This document shows, one piece after another, positions 33,801 to 45,076 of a stretch of 64,000 nucleotides of DNA; positions within the stretch are counted from its first letter, which is position 1; every line of letters starts with the position of its first letter. This stretch comes from Dactylonectria macrodidyma. Lineage: Eukaryota; Ascomycota; Sordariomycetes; Hypocreales; Nectriaceae. The notes below the pieces were generated by a model, which saw only the letters and a program-made list of their open reading frames with translations, was not told where the DNA came from and did no database searches. The stretch covers positions 930,001 to 994,000 of the forward strand of contig JAGMUV010000012.1 of NCBI GenBank assembly GCA_020744425.1, read 5' to 3'. A program made the position numbers and the translations under genes.

Positions 33801-35555
33801 GACCCAACCACGAGTGCGATGACGATCTGGCTTAGTACAGCGGACAAGGTCGCCGACTTGTCGTTCCAGATGCGCTGAAAGCCCCGTCTTGTATTGAGTC
33901 TCACCTGCATCGGGACGCTGATCAGATATGGTGAACCCGGGCGGGTGTGCTTTGACTGGGCAAGCTGTTTCTGCTTGCGAAATTCCTGAGCGTTTGCGCC
34001 CGAGTCATCAACCGGGAACTCCTCTTGGTGCTGTTCAAGCTCTGTCTGCAGGGCTTTGAACTCGGGCGACCGTCTCCAGTACTCTTCGAATTCTTCAGGT
34101 GTGCGGGGTACCCTTTCTTCCATTCCCTTCCGGGGTCGTCTTTCGTCAGGATTAGTGACAGACGTTAGGAAATCCCCGGTTGTTTGACGTGACGGGGATT
34201 CCCAACCCTGCCTCTCGAAGAAGGCCCTTGCTTGACTTGCTGGGCCAAAGTAAATTTGCCGTCCCTCGTACAGCACTGTAGCCTTGTCGAAAAGGTCGTA
34301 GATAGATTGGCTAGCTTGATAGATGGCAACCGCGTTGGCTACCTCCATCGTGTCGCAGGCGAAGCGTAATGTTTGGACGAACTTGAGGGCGTTCGCGGAA
34401 TCTAATCCACGCGTGCTATTAAGGAATTAGTAAGTGCTCTTTGACCGACTGGATTGATACTTGCCTGTTGTCCCATGCGAACAACGGTGCACCTGCAACG
34501 ATCATTTCGGCAATGCTAACGCGCTTCCTCTCACCCCCTGACACGCCTCGGATAAAGTCATTGCCGACCTTCGTGTTGTATGTATGGCTCAACCCACACA
34601 CAGTCATAACAACCTTGGCCGCGTACTGGCAGAATTCTTCTCGGGACATGCCATGGATCCTATGGCTTGGGGTTCGGCACTGAAGCCGCAAACTCGAGTG
34701 TCTGCCCAACGGTAAGGTGAGGGAAGTGTTTGTCAACCTGTGGAAGAGCGTCTCTGTCAGCGACTGCAGTTCTTTCTAGCACTGATAGACTGCACATACT
34801 TCTTGATTGTAGATGGCTTCGCCCTTGAATTCTTTCATCATAACGTTCTGGGGGATGCCGTTGTAGTTGATGTCTGCATCTTGGATACAGTTCCAGACCA
34901 TGCAACTCTCCACACATAGACTTAAGGAGAGTGCTGCACCCAGAACCTGGTCTTCCCAGGACGATCAAGAGCTCCCCGCTTTTGACAAGCCCGTTGAAGT
35001 TGTGGAGAATCTGCTTGGGGGCCTTGGCGCGGAAGCTCAAGAGTTCGCCAGGACGCAATGGGCTAGTCAGGTAATCGCCCACTGTGGATTGCAATTGGAG
35101 TGCTTCCCCGGTACCAGAAACACCCAGGTTGCGAAAGGCAATTCCGGCTTTCCTGACCATGTGCCCTTGGTCTCTGAACTGCTGAACGAAATGCTGTAGC
35201 CATTTGGCAAGGTCGAACTGGTCGCTTTCTGGGTTCAAGGCGGGGTTACATTCAACAGCCCCGTCTGAGCCTGTCGATTCCCTTGCCGTGTTAGATTGAT
35301 GATGGGTAAGAGTCGTCGCTATTCTTGTCAACTCCCTCCTCTCATCCTCTCCGAGAGTTGCAAAGTCGCCATCTAGAGTGTTGCGTCTCGCATTGCTGAT
35401 ATTGGCAAGTCTCCCGTCGGACGGGACTTGAGCGGCATAAACAAGGTGTCTGCCTCCTCGTCTCCTTCCTTGACATGGCGTGGAGTTGTGGACGATGTGT
35501 GAGATGATGAAGGTGCCGGACACGCTTGAGACTGCTCATTAGGAGATGGTTCCAT
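30835..35555 (-). pseudogene. PDR-type ABC multidrug transporter, broken
   Basis: The order from 35555 to 30835 is that of a full-size ABCG/PDR pump: Ser-rich N-terminus, NBD1 ([28 protein letters not shown]), six-helix TMD1, NBD2 ([30 protein letters not shown]), TMD2, and a basic C-terminus. Frames change without a plausible intron near 35378, 34893, 34677, 33243, 32666 and 32428, and there is an in-frame TGA at 32122-32124 where GGA is expected. Two junctions look like GC-AG introns (after WDN near 34465, and near 31660). Such pumps export drugs and toxins from the plasma membrane; this copy cannot make a full product. It is not a recent duplicate of the intact pump at 45077, as residues differ widely. 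Confidence 0.88.
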
Positions 35556-36706
35556 TTTGAGCTTGGGGCTCCGATGAGAGCGAATGTATTTGCAAAGAGG
35601 GTTCTGTCAAGTCGTTGGTGATGGTACTGGGGAGAGATTGTATGAGAAACCCGGGGAAGGTGAAAGGTATTATATACAATGACCGCGAGAGATCCAGCCG
35701 TATTGCCAACAGGGCTCTAGGGCTCTAGGGCTCCATTATTCCCCGTCAGTCGGAAGGCTATCGTCGTTCTGACCTCCGCCGTCGCCGTTGAGTTCCAATG
35801 GACTACGGGTGTTCCGTCCACAGCGGATGCTACGTCATGGCACTAAGAGATAGAGTTTAGCCAATTGCAAACAGTTCCGTCCTTTCCGCGCAAGGGTGTC
35901 TCAAGAGCAACGGGCGCAGAGTTGCAATCCACTCCACTCCACGGACACCTTCAGTACATTTAGGATCACCGGCAAGCACTGGTCTCTAGCGGCCCCAACA
36001 TTGGAGACGCTTTTGGAAGACAATGACAGACAAACTAGTCTCGACTTGTGCAAAAGCAGAGGCTGTAAAGAATGTAGCTTGATATGGCCGGTTCCATTTT
36101 GACCAAATGCGCTTACACTTGTGAGTACTCACAAACGCAACACACGTCACCATAATACGCCCATAAACGACCAAATTAGGGCCAGCTTGGGTTCCTTATT
36201 CAAGCGGAGATTTAAATTATAAAATAGACATCTTTAGCCTTAAGTAATTACCATATCGTATACGCGAACCTGGCGTGCTGATTTTGGTGTCCGGTTTGCA
36301 TTGCAGCCCACTTGTCCTGGTGTGGAGAACCGGACCGTGACAGCGAAGCTCAAACGGATTTGCTGAAATATCCCATAAGCACTTAACAAACTCAATTCCA
36401 AGCCACCAGTAACAGGGCGGGAGATCCCAATCTCATACACAATCAACATCATGCGAATGGACAAAGAGCTAACTCCCCGGTAACAGCGCAGGCAGCAGGC
36501 AACCAAATGCGCATCTACTACGCAGTACCGAAACATGATTCGGATTAGCATGTGGAGGTAACTTCGACAGCGTGCTGTTTGTTAACAAATATCTGGGACC
36601 TGCACCCCCTGTTTTCCTGCGGCGCTGCCGGCATCTTCCAAGACTGCTAAACACGGCCGCTACTCAAGAATCAATTGATCAGGTGAAAAGAAGAGGGGGT
36701 GAGGGG
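35556..36706. other. Intergenic, nothing recognised
   Basis: This is the former promoter side of the ABC pseudogene plus unassigned sequence. A triplicated AGGGCTCT word lies near 35710. Confidence 0.4.
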
Positions 36707-36755
36707 TTTTTGATTCACTCGCTTGTTTGATTACACTCGCTTATCATGTACGTTA
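36707..36755. repeat. Solo pogo/Fot-type end
   Basis: Its reverse complement begins TAACGTACATGATAAGCG and repeats the AAGCGAGTG word twice, like the ends at 3526 and 14302. No partner end or transposase is visible nearby. It sits just beyond the 3' end of the Zn2Cys6 gene. Confidence 0.7.
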
Positions 36756-36765
36756 TGTGAATTAA

Positions 36766-37854
36766 TTATCTATGATTATTTGATATACCTGATTGTACAT
36801 CTGATCTGTGAGCTGCGCTGAGGCTATCGTCCATCGGTTCGCCGTTGTAGCCAGAATAAATCATCGGATCACCCATACTCATCATGACTTCGGGGTTAGG
36901 ACATGACAGAACGTGAGGATTGATGGTGGCAAACTCTGACTCCACAAGCCCCTGAAGTCCCCTGATTAAGATGTCCATGCTGCCCGGCACGCCAGGCCGT
37001 TGGAGTAAGTGTATGGTGAGATCGCTGGGTTGAGCGTCGGCCGAGATGGAGGACCAGGAGGAAAAGCTTGATATCGAGGGCGACTGCGAGGGGAACGTGG
37101 CCGATGCGTTGGTTTCGGGCGGTGGAGGCGCGAAGTCGAAGTCGCTACTGGAGGTGACGCTCTGAGGCGATAGGATCATGGCGTTGTTGCTGCTAAAGGC
37201 GGCGTTTTCGTAGTCATGCTTAAAGTCAGAGTAATCAAGTTCTGATAGTGATGCCCGCTGCGTTTGATGATATACCGAAGAGTCTGCATCCTTAACCTCC
37301 TTCCTGGATTTATTTTCTTTCTGCTGCTCCTTGAGCTGGTGGGCCAGTTTAGCGATGCCGGACTTCATCTTCGGGGAATGCTATGTCAATAGGGAGGTCG
37401 ATATCTCTATCAGCTCGGATGCAGCCAAGCTTCTGGACGATATTATGGATGACGGGCTGGCCCCGGTCGTTTAATTCAGGATCACCGAGCTCCCAAGGGC
37501 TGGTTATTTCGGACCATGAAGTAGAGCTTGTGGATGGTAACGGTGAGAGCGAATTGGGTGTTTTCTAGGACCTCGGCGTATCTGGTTGCATGTAAGCGAT
37601 ATGTACGTGGGCCGGTGCTCAAGGTTTCACATCGCAACACTACATACCCTTGCGGCAGCTTCTTGTATTTCATCTTCTTTCTAATACCAGCAGCGCAGAC
37701 CAGGTCATCGTCCTTGCATCGCTTGCAGGGGAACTCGCCGTCGCACTAGGTTATATTAGTTGGGACAAGATAATAATAGACATAAAAGACGAACCCTGGT
37801 CTTCTTCATTCGACATCTTTCGCAAGCCTTCCAAGCACGCCTATAGTCGGCCAT
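36766..37854 (-). pseudogene. Zn2Cys6 transcription factor, two frameshifts
   Basis: From the ATG at 37854 (longer N-terminal reading is open to about 37990) the sequence encodes a binuclear zinc cluster split by an intron: CERCRMKKTR, then CDGEFPCKRCKDDDLVC, six cysteines spaced as in Gal4-type factors. A second intron follows KLPQG and rejoins at YAEVLENTQFAL. One extra base in a CCC run near 37500 breaks NQPWELGDPELNDRG. Another shift near 37367 precedes the Ser-rich C-terminus (36766-37368). The middle region resembles a family of fungal C6 factors I have seen described only as hypothetical or fluconazole-resistance-like. Unless these indels are assembly errors, the regulator is dead. Confidence 0.75.
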
Positions 37855-37990
37855 CCATACCAGCACTAGGGCTCCCTTGCTTCGAGGTACAGGTGCATAG
37901 GCTTGACCGACTTCGTACTTGACGACGTGCTCCTTCTGGACAGAGTCGATTCGTGAACCTTGATGGGAGGAGAGGGCAAGCTACTTGGAC

Positions 37991-38353
37991 CCATTGCTGG
38001 TGCTGTCTGTATGGTAGGACGGATAGGTTATAGTGACATCCAATCAAGATATGTGTGTGTAAGCACAAGGTATTACGTGTGTGTAAGTGGGATGGAAGGG
38101 GTAAGAAGGTGGACGGATTAGGATCCGAACACCCTAGGAAGGAGGATGTATAATAAGAAGAGGAAGCTGCTCAGAAAGAAGAAAGGCCGAAGAGAGAAAA
38201 AGGTTAATAAAACAGAAGCAGGTCAGCGAGCTTAATAGGAAAGGGGAAGTTGTGGACACATATAAACGTGCGAGCTGGATGAGGCCAGACTGCAAAACAC
38301 GCATCAGCCGTGGGCGTCTACTCAACCCAGGGTAAGGCACAGAAAAGCTATGA
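37991..38353. other. Upstream flank of the Zn2Cys6 gene
   Basis: No gene is supported. It contains GTGTGTGTAAG words duplicated at about 38050-38090. Confidence 0.35.
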
Positions 38354-38698
38354 CTACTTGATGCAGACTTGAATGATTTGCGGGCTGACCCCGGCATGCC
38401 GTGAAGGCTGCCTCCATGATATATCCCCCTCCGTGGATGATGGGATAGGGTGCATGGTCCTTATTTCCTTGTTGATTGATTTCATCTCACAATCCCACCA
38501 GTTGGGGCCTGTGCCTGGCATGCCATGACCTGGCATGGGCCCCACGATATGGTGCCGGTATGCGGTTGCGGAAATGATATCATCTGATACAGTACTTATG
38601 AATTGTGTTCCATTCAGACGAGTCAGGTCCTCAAGGTACGAGTTAGACTGGACAAGTGTTAGCTTTTTCACTGAGACACCAGGTGGCAACAGGGTCAA
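38354..38698 (-). other. Unrecognised 114-codon open frame
   Basis: The frame has varied composition and reads like real protein (SVKKLTLVQSNSYLEDLTRL, then GMPGTGPNWWDCEM), but I recognise no family. It has no start context that stands out and may be an exon or a relic. It is recorded without a function. Confidence 0.25.
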
Positions 38699-40439
38699 AG
38701 CGTTGACGGACTCAGCGTTTGATGAACGAGGATAATTCAGGAGACTAAGCCCAACACAACCTTAGGCCGGGCGTAATAAACCTCCTCCTAAGCCCAAACC
38801 CCAAAAATCGTCCAGGTTTGGTCATCTCCCTGTTTCATTCCGCGCAAAGCTCGAGAAGCTCGAAAATTAGTTGAAGTGCCCAATTATGATAGCCCTTGGG
38901 ATGCCATATGGCTTCTGGAGACAAAAGTCCAGGGGCTTAAGCCAATTGGATGGCAACGGATTAGCAGTACTTCTATCTGCTTAGAAATTAGCAGGGAATA
39001 AAAGTACTAATTATCCGGCAGGTAAAAGCTGCTGCCTAAAGCTTTGCCTGCCTCAGTTGAACCTACTGCAGGGCGGCCTACGGGGCAATGAGTGACCCAC
39101 AAGCCTTACGGCATCCCAGGGGATCGAATGCTGTGTCCTTCTAACCCATTACGACCCGGTCTGCTGATCACCACGTCTGGAACATCTTGGATACTATTTT
39201 GCGGGCGCTTGGCTGGGGCTGCGACCCGATCTTGCTTGCTATTGGTTAAGTTCAAGATTGTCCCCCATTTGGGAGCTTGAGGGCCACGCTAATTAAATGC
39301 TATGCCTTAAAGAAGGGCCTGGTTTTGACTTTGTTAGGAAGGGTCTCTGAAACTAGGGTCCCAAGGTTTTCCGGGGTATTGGTTTTGACGTTTCGCTGAC
39401 TTCGCTTCCCCGGAACCGGTACCGGAACCAACACCAGGCTCTTTCGAAGGCGCGAAAGTTCCGTCGTCTCTAGGTTGGATGAAGTTGTGTCAGGGCCAGT
39501 CTATGATGCTTCCTAATCAGCGAAGCCATTTCCCAAGATAGGGTGTAGTGTGGGGGCGTTTGCATCTTTTCACATGCCGATATGCCATGCACCAAAATCT
39601 CCTATCATTGATGCGCGTAAACAAGAAGACCGTGCCTTGATGTCTGACTCAGACCACGGATGGAGATGGTTCACAGTTTTGGAAATGGCGGACCGCGCTA
39701 TCATTTGTCTTGAACCTCTCCCCCTTTGTCAGAAGTGGATATAGGCTATGTTGTCACTGGTACCCGCTGTAAGGTGCCTTCCACTATTGCCCGACTTGGT
39801 GTAGTGGCCTAATCCAACACCCTTCGAGACAACCTTGCCCGTGCCGCCAACTCATGTTGCTCCGTCTTTGCTATTGTGCGATTGATACAACGCTTCCCAA
39901 TTTTCAACCTCAGCTCCGAAGCCTCCGATGCAATTAATGATTCTCCCTGATACCAGACATATAAAAATATCAAGAACAAAATATGCAATGTTCAATTGAA
40001 ACCCTCTCTCACAGTCTCCTTTGAAGCTTTATGAGCCGTCCAAAATTGAATTTACCATTACCACAAACACATCTTAGAGCCGGAGTTTATAGGGTTGTTC
40101 TCAGCACGTGTTCGGAGTTTAACACCCCTGCCGCATATCTCAAAAAATCCCATAATTTAGGTATCCCACATTCTCATCACGACTAAAAGGTGACTAAAAG
40201 CCCCACGCCCCTCCTCGGCTCCGGCACGAATGATCACGACCCCTGGCCTAGCAGGATAAATCGATCAGGGGGTTTGGGAGTCCTAGTGTGAGCCCTGGGA
40301 GCTCTGCAGTCGTGAGACTTAGTGAAGCCATCTTGACCACGGGTAGAGATTCACAACCTGTTTATTGACAGGTAATTGTTTTGTCAAACTGATGGCAACA
40401 GGGCAGCTGCGGGGGTATCTGTCGTCGGATTCTCGCCTG
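38699..40439. other. Intergenic, nothing recognised
   Basis: Neither strand shows a frame with known motifs. Composition is mixed. Confidence 0.4.
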
Positions 40440-40869
40440 GCGTGAGCGCCGGTGCAAACAACGATGAGTCTCCCACCTTGGACGACCTGCTCTTCCTGTT
40501 CTTTTACCCGTCCGAGTCAAGCCTGGCCCTTGGCAATGCTTGGTGGAAGAGAATTCAAGAGCGAAAGGTAGTTGGAAAAGAGTGCCGGGGGCTATCTCGC
40601 CAGACAGGGAGCGCGGTCCCAGCTGACAGCCATCTTCTCTTTCACTATCGACCCCGCTAACTTTTGACCGTCTCAAGGATATCGAGGCCCCCACCCTGAT
40701 CACGAACGGCCACCGGGACGTGATGTCGCCCACCCCGAATAGCTTCGTTCTACAGCAGAATATCGAGAACGCGCATCTTATCATCTATCCCGATGCAGGG
40801 CACGGGCACCTCTTCCAAGTACCAGAGCTCTATGCACAGCATCTCCAGCTGTTCTTAGACGGCCCTTGA
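40440..40869 (+). pseudogene. Alpha/beta-hydrolase, C-terminal remnant
   Basis: Three successive frames give one protein: LDDLLFLFFYPSESSLALGN, then GARSQLTAIFSFTIDPANF, then LKDIEAPTLITNGHRDVM and IIYPDAGHGHLFQ. The last piece has the alpha/beta-hydrolase acid-loop context (NGxxDVM) and the catalytic His (AGHGH). Frames shift near 40572 and at a TTTT run near 40665. No N-terminal half with the nucleophile elbow is present. Such enzymes hydrolyse esters, lactones or epoxides; this copy is inactive. Confidence 0.8.
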
Positions 40870-41407
40870 GGGCTCCAAGTAAACGGATGTACTCGACGGA
40901 AGGGATGAATGTGTTAGTCCCTAAATGTGCGCATGAGGGGGAAAGCTACGTTCGGCCGATTTCGTGCGCCTTAGCTGAGTCTCGATCTTATTTTGGGCAG
41001 CTAGGAATGTAAACACAGAAATTTAGGCACTCACTCCTGTCGTGGGTTAACATACTCTAATGTCCTTTGCGTATTCCCTTGATCTCCGCACGTTGGGAAT
41101 CTGACATATTTACTACCATCTGGAGCGTTTTTATGTGTCGATTAAAGCAATTGCCTCAGCAGATGTAGGTAAGATGTGGGAGTTGCAAAATATTAGTTAC
41201 CCGATTTATAAAAATATAAAAATAGAATAGTTTAAAAAACCTGTTTGTTTTCTTCAATTGTCCTTTGTCAGTTGTAAGAACTAAAGAGAGTGACTAGAAA
41301 ATCAAAGTGCGCAGCTGCATATATAAATATCATCTAAAACTGACTCAAACCCAAAATGCCTCAATATTCAGACGCTACCGAGACGTCAGTTGTGTACAGT
41401 GTATCCA
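40870..41407. other. Intergenic
   Basis: No gene is seen. It holds the 3' end of the converging SDR transcript. Confidence 0.4.
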
Positions 41408-42414
41408 TTACTGTATATCGAGGGCCTTCAGCTGCTCTTCTGTCCAGTCCCAGAGTTTCTTGGCCAAGTCCCCGTCCCTAGCGGTGGAACTGAGCTTAGC
41501 TTCCTTCCCAACCGGCTCGTAATATGCGCCGGATCTGATGTTCTTTAGCGCCGTCGTGGCTGCCCACAGTCCATTCCTGGCTCCATCCTCTGGACTCTTT
41601 GGTCTGAATCCAGCGCCTATATAGACCAGAGCCTTCGAGAACAGGCCGAGGTCCTCAACCAAGCCTGTTCCCACGATCCCAGGGTGGAGTGACACAGCTG
41701 TGATTTTGGGGTAGCGCCTCGCCACCTCGGCCGCATAGAGTATATTCGCCAGCTTGCTCTGCGCGTAGCGCGTCCACGTGCCTAGCTTCTCCTGTGTCGA
41801 GTGGAGGTCCTCGAACAATATTCCCCCGCGCGGGGCCTGGGAATAGAGGGAGCTGGCGAGAAAGACGAGCCGAACATCAGCGCCCGGGAGCTCTGTCGTG
41901 CGCAACATCGTGGGTAGAAGCAGTTTGAAGAGAACAGAGTGTCCAAAATGGTTGGTACCGAACTGTACCTCATGTCCGTCCCTGGTCTTAGCTGGAGGGA
42001 CAGCACAGACGCCTGCGTTTGCGATGAGGATGTCAAGACGGTCGGACGCAAAGTTTGTCCTGACAGCATTCACGATGGATTCGTGGTCGGCAAGGTCGCA
42101 TTGGAGAAACCCAACGTTAACTGAGGGACGTATTTGGTTCAGTTCCGTGACGAGGCTCGTGGCTGCTTGGGCGTTACGTCCAGTGAAGTATAGTTGAGCC
42201 GGGTTATGTTTGGCGAGTGCGAGCAGTGTTTCTTTTCCAATACCGGCCGTTCCTGCAGAAACATATTTTAGCTTTGAAAAAATCACATAGAACGACTCTG
42301 TCCATCAACGATGACTTCTTGTCCCTCTAGTGTTGTGAATATTGATCATAGTAATGACAGACCTCCTGTGACAAAGACTACCTTTCCGGCGAGATCTGGG
42401 ATACTGAACTTCAT
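41408..42414 (-). CDS. Short-chain dehydrogenase/reductase (SDR)
   Basis: Exon 1 (42363-42414, MKFSIPDLAGKVVFVTG) and exon 2 (41408-42252) join across a 110-nt GT-AG intron to an intact 298-aa enzyme. The nucleotide motif TGGTAGIG (residues 16-23) is restored only by splicing. NAG (96-98), ASS (about 150-152) and YAQSK (Tyr180, Lys184) are the classical SDR catalytic elements. The C-terminal region with AVSLHPGIVGTGL resembles retinol-dehydrogenase/WW-oxidoreductase-like fungal SDRs. It should reduce a ketone or aldehyde with NADPH; the substrate is unknown. Neighbours give no clear pathway. Confidence 0.92.
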
Positions 42415-43369
42415 GGTGATCGATATTTTTTGTTGACAAAAGTAGCGATTGCGGGACTCGTGTGTAGTACGTCCTCAGATGACTGCTTCAAACCTGATAG
42501 CGACTTTATAGGTCTTGAACGAAACATGGCCTGCCCACCTTGGGACAAGCAGCACGGGATGGAACTCTCACAACCAGAACGATACAATGCTTTGATTCTT
42601 GCCAGAGACCCCAATTCTTCCGTCGGCGTATCTTCCCTCCGCAGTTAAACAGATGGCATAATGATGGGCAACATACCGTGGTGGCGTTCGAGCTTGCGGT
42701 GAAGTACGGAGGCGCATCAGCAAAGTGATGCTCCACGCTAAGTGGTTGAAATCGCGCTAACCAGAGGTATATAAGCGACAGCATAGGCCTAACCCCGTTT
42801 CGAGGTGTAATGAGCTTTAGTTCATTTACGCGCTGCTCACACTTGGTGAACTCAAGTCTTCGTGATGATCTCTCTCTAAAATATAGCGTCTCTTGGGTTG
42901 TCCCTACTACTTGAGATAAGAGAGCCGTGAAGCTAGCGTCCGATACCATCTGCATTTTCATCACTTTTCTGGCGCGAGAATGAGGAATTAATTCCCACCG
43001 ACCAAGTTAGAACAAGACTACGCCATATTTGGCGCTGAGCTCCGAGAATATGAACCAGGACCAGGCTTGTTTTGGGGGGTGGGCCATAGAGCTATGAGCT
43101 CCGAATTGCCGGGATTTTGCAGAACTGCCGGATTCCAAATCGTGGGAAAATCCGGTCTGTGCGAAAGAACCTGACTAGTAACTCACCTCGCAGCAGCGGC
43201 TAGTTTGAAGAGTCCGACGGTAGGAATGTTAGGCCGTCCCGATCGACGCTCCATGAGTTCGTGGTCATTGACTCAGGTACCACTTCAGGGAGGTTTTCGG
43301 CTTCTTAAACACTCAGCTCCGAAGCTTTGTAATGTACCGGTAACTTATAAAGTCTCTTATACTAACCTT
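42415..43369. other. Intergenic, nothing recognised
   Basis: It includes the SDR promoter side. Frames on both strands lack recognisable motifs. Confidence 0.4.
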
Positions 43370-43672
43370 CATACCCGACAAAATGGCATTCAATCTCAAT
43401 ATAATACCATCCTTAACTCACGGAGACTATCTGATCTAGAAGAACAGATTATTGTTCAGTTCATTCTTGACCTGGATTTGCGAGGATTTCCCCCGCGACT
43501 GCGTGGTATTAAAGAAATGGCTAACTAACTGCTCGCCGACTGCAATACGTCACCTATCGGCAAGCGCTGGGCTTCTAACTTCGTCAAGCGACATCTAGAG
43601 CTTAAGATGCGTTTTAATCGTAAATACAATTATCAGAAAGCTAAGTATAAAGATCTAAGTTAGAGTTAGAAT
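43370..43672 (+). pseudogene. pogo/Fot transposase fragment (CENP-B-type domain)
   Basis: Bases 43395-43660 align with 61345-61610 of the intact Fot-like transposase: RRLSDLEEQIIVQFILDLDL, then RGFPPRLRGIKEMAN followed by an in-frame TAA. Neither terminal repeat is present. Confidence 0.85.
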
Positions 43673-43731
43673 TTAGTCTGTGTGTAGGCAGCTCTCCGAT
43701 TAATCCCGCCCTCGCTGTGTGGGCTTCCTCA

Positions 43732-43837
43732 TGGTCGCTCAGGGTCGCTCAGGGTCGCTCAGGGTCGCTCAGGGGATGCTCAGGGTCGCTGAGGGGATGC
43801 TCAGGCTTGCTCAGGGGATGCTTAGGCGATGCTCAGG
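43732..43837. repeat. Minisatellite, 10-13-bp units
   Basis: Four exact GGTCGCTCAG units are followed by variants with GGGATGCTCAG. Spacers are not unique, so it is not a CRISPR array. Confidence 0.85.
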
Positions 43838-43849
43838 AGATCTCATGCG

Positions 43850-44370
43850 CTAAGCAGGAGGCCAACCTAGCGAGGAAATTTTGCACCGCAAGTTTGGGAA
43901 TGCACTATGTACGTAGTTAGACTTGAACAGTGTGTGCGGTACGTCCGAGCTCACCAACATGTTACTCCGTAATGGTATGCTGAAGGAAGACGGATGAACC
44001 AGTTTATGAGCCGGTAGCGTGGACTGTCCTACTCTAGATTTTTTTTCTCCTTGCGCTCCAAATTCCTTTGGGTAGATCGAAGCGTCCACTGGGATGGAGA
44101 ACATCAACTCTCGGATACTGGCTTCCATCTCGGCTTGTGTCTGGGCCCGCCGGATGCTTGCATTGAGCGGTAGACTGTTCTATGGGCTCGAGCGAGGAAT
44201 GACTTAGTAAAGAAATCCATTGGCAAGGCGTTGATAGCGGCGTAGTTGACGCCGTTGTGATGTATGTGATGACACGTCGGGAGAAGTGTTTCCACAGCAT
44301 CGAACTCAGTTTTCACATACTCCGCCGCTAAAAAAAAAACCTCGTAATGAAAATGCTCACAGTATAACAC
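43850..44370 (-). pseudogene. Unrecognised coding relic
   Basis: Minus-strand frames give coherent protein-like text across a frame change near 44160: HIHHNGVNYAAINALPMDFF, then EASIRELMFSIPVDASIYPK. I do not recognise the family. A frameshift and lack of a clear start suggest a decayed gene. Confidence 0.3.
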
Positions 44371-45076
44371 ACTAACGTGCTACGTGTTATCAGACACTGG
44401 CTGCCGATCTATGAGGATGGTAAACTCCGCAAGTTTAATTGATAAGGCGGAATTTCCGCAGCAGTCTGATCGCGTACTCCGCAACAAGGGCTTCCCAACT
44501 AAAAAAAAAAACTCGCCTGGTATTAGCTTGTCGGAGCCGTTAGACTACCGCTACTGGGACAAACCGCACGCAAGCGGATTTAAGCTCTCAGCCAAGTCAC
44601 CACAACATAGTGTGCTTGGTGTGCTGGTACTTGGCGCAAGGCGTCATCGGCCGTGCTATTGCGGAGTCGATCTGCAAGAAAGGGTTGCTCACACACTCCT
44701 ATTGGCTAGGCTGTCGGAGTTGTGAAGCGTCCGCAATATCCGACACGCAGTGCGGACCTTCACCAACACTCGTAACAGGTGCCTGGCTCACATGCTTTTA
44801 ACTGATATATATTCACACGTTCTCTTAAATACGTTGCTTTCCTGCCCTCTGATTTACTTACTGGAAGGCATTTTCGATTTCCTGTCCATCTTTGAGCTCG
44901 CACACACTTTCAGATGCGCAGACATCCGGGTCTTACTCTGGACCGTTGTTGATTTCCCTTTTTATTTCCTCCAGATTGCGATAATCTGTGCGTCCCGACT
45001 CGTCTCCTGCAACACCACCGCTCCGACAAGTCAAGCACAAAAGGGGAAGCCAGGAGTGACCGACGGCATCATCAGC
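44371..45076. promoter_or_regulatory. Upstream region of the intact PDR transporter
   Basis: No gene is supported. A TATATAT stretch lies at about 44805. The transporter frame is open back to 44750 without a stop, but that part is hydrophobic and unlike a PDR N-terminus, so it is treated as leader. Confidence 0.4.

Noticed and set aside
43732..43837. CRISPR-like array
   Set aside because: Units are contiguous with no unique spacers, and the genome is eukaryotic.
44750..45076. In-frame upstream extension of the intact ABC transporter
   Set aside because: It would add a hydrophobic stretch not found at PDR N-termini; the ATG at 45077 gives the usual length.
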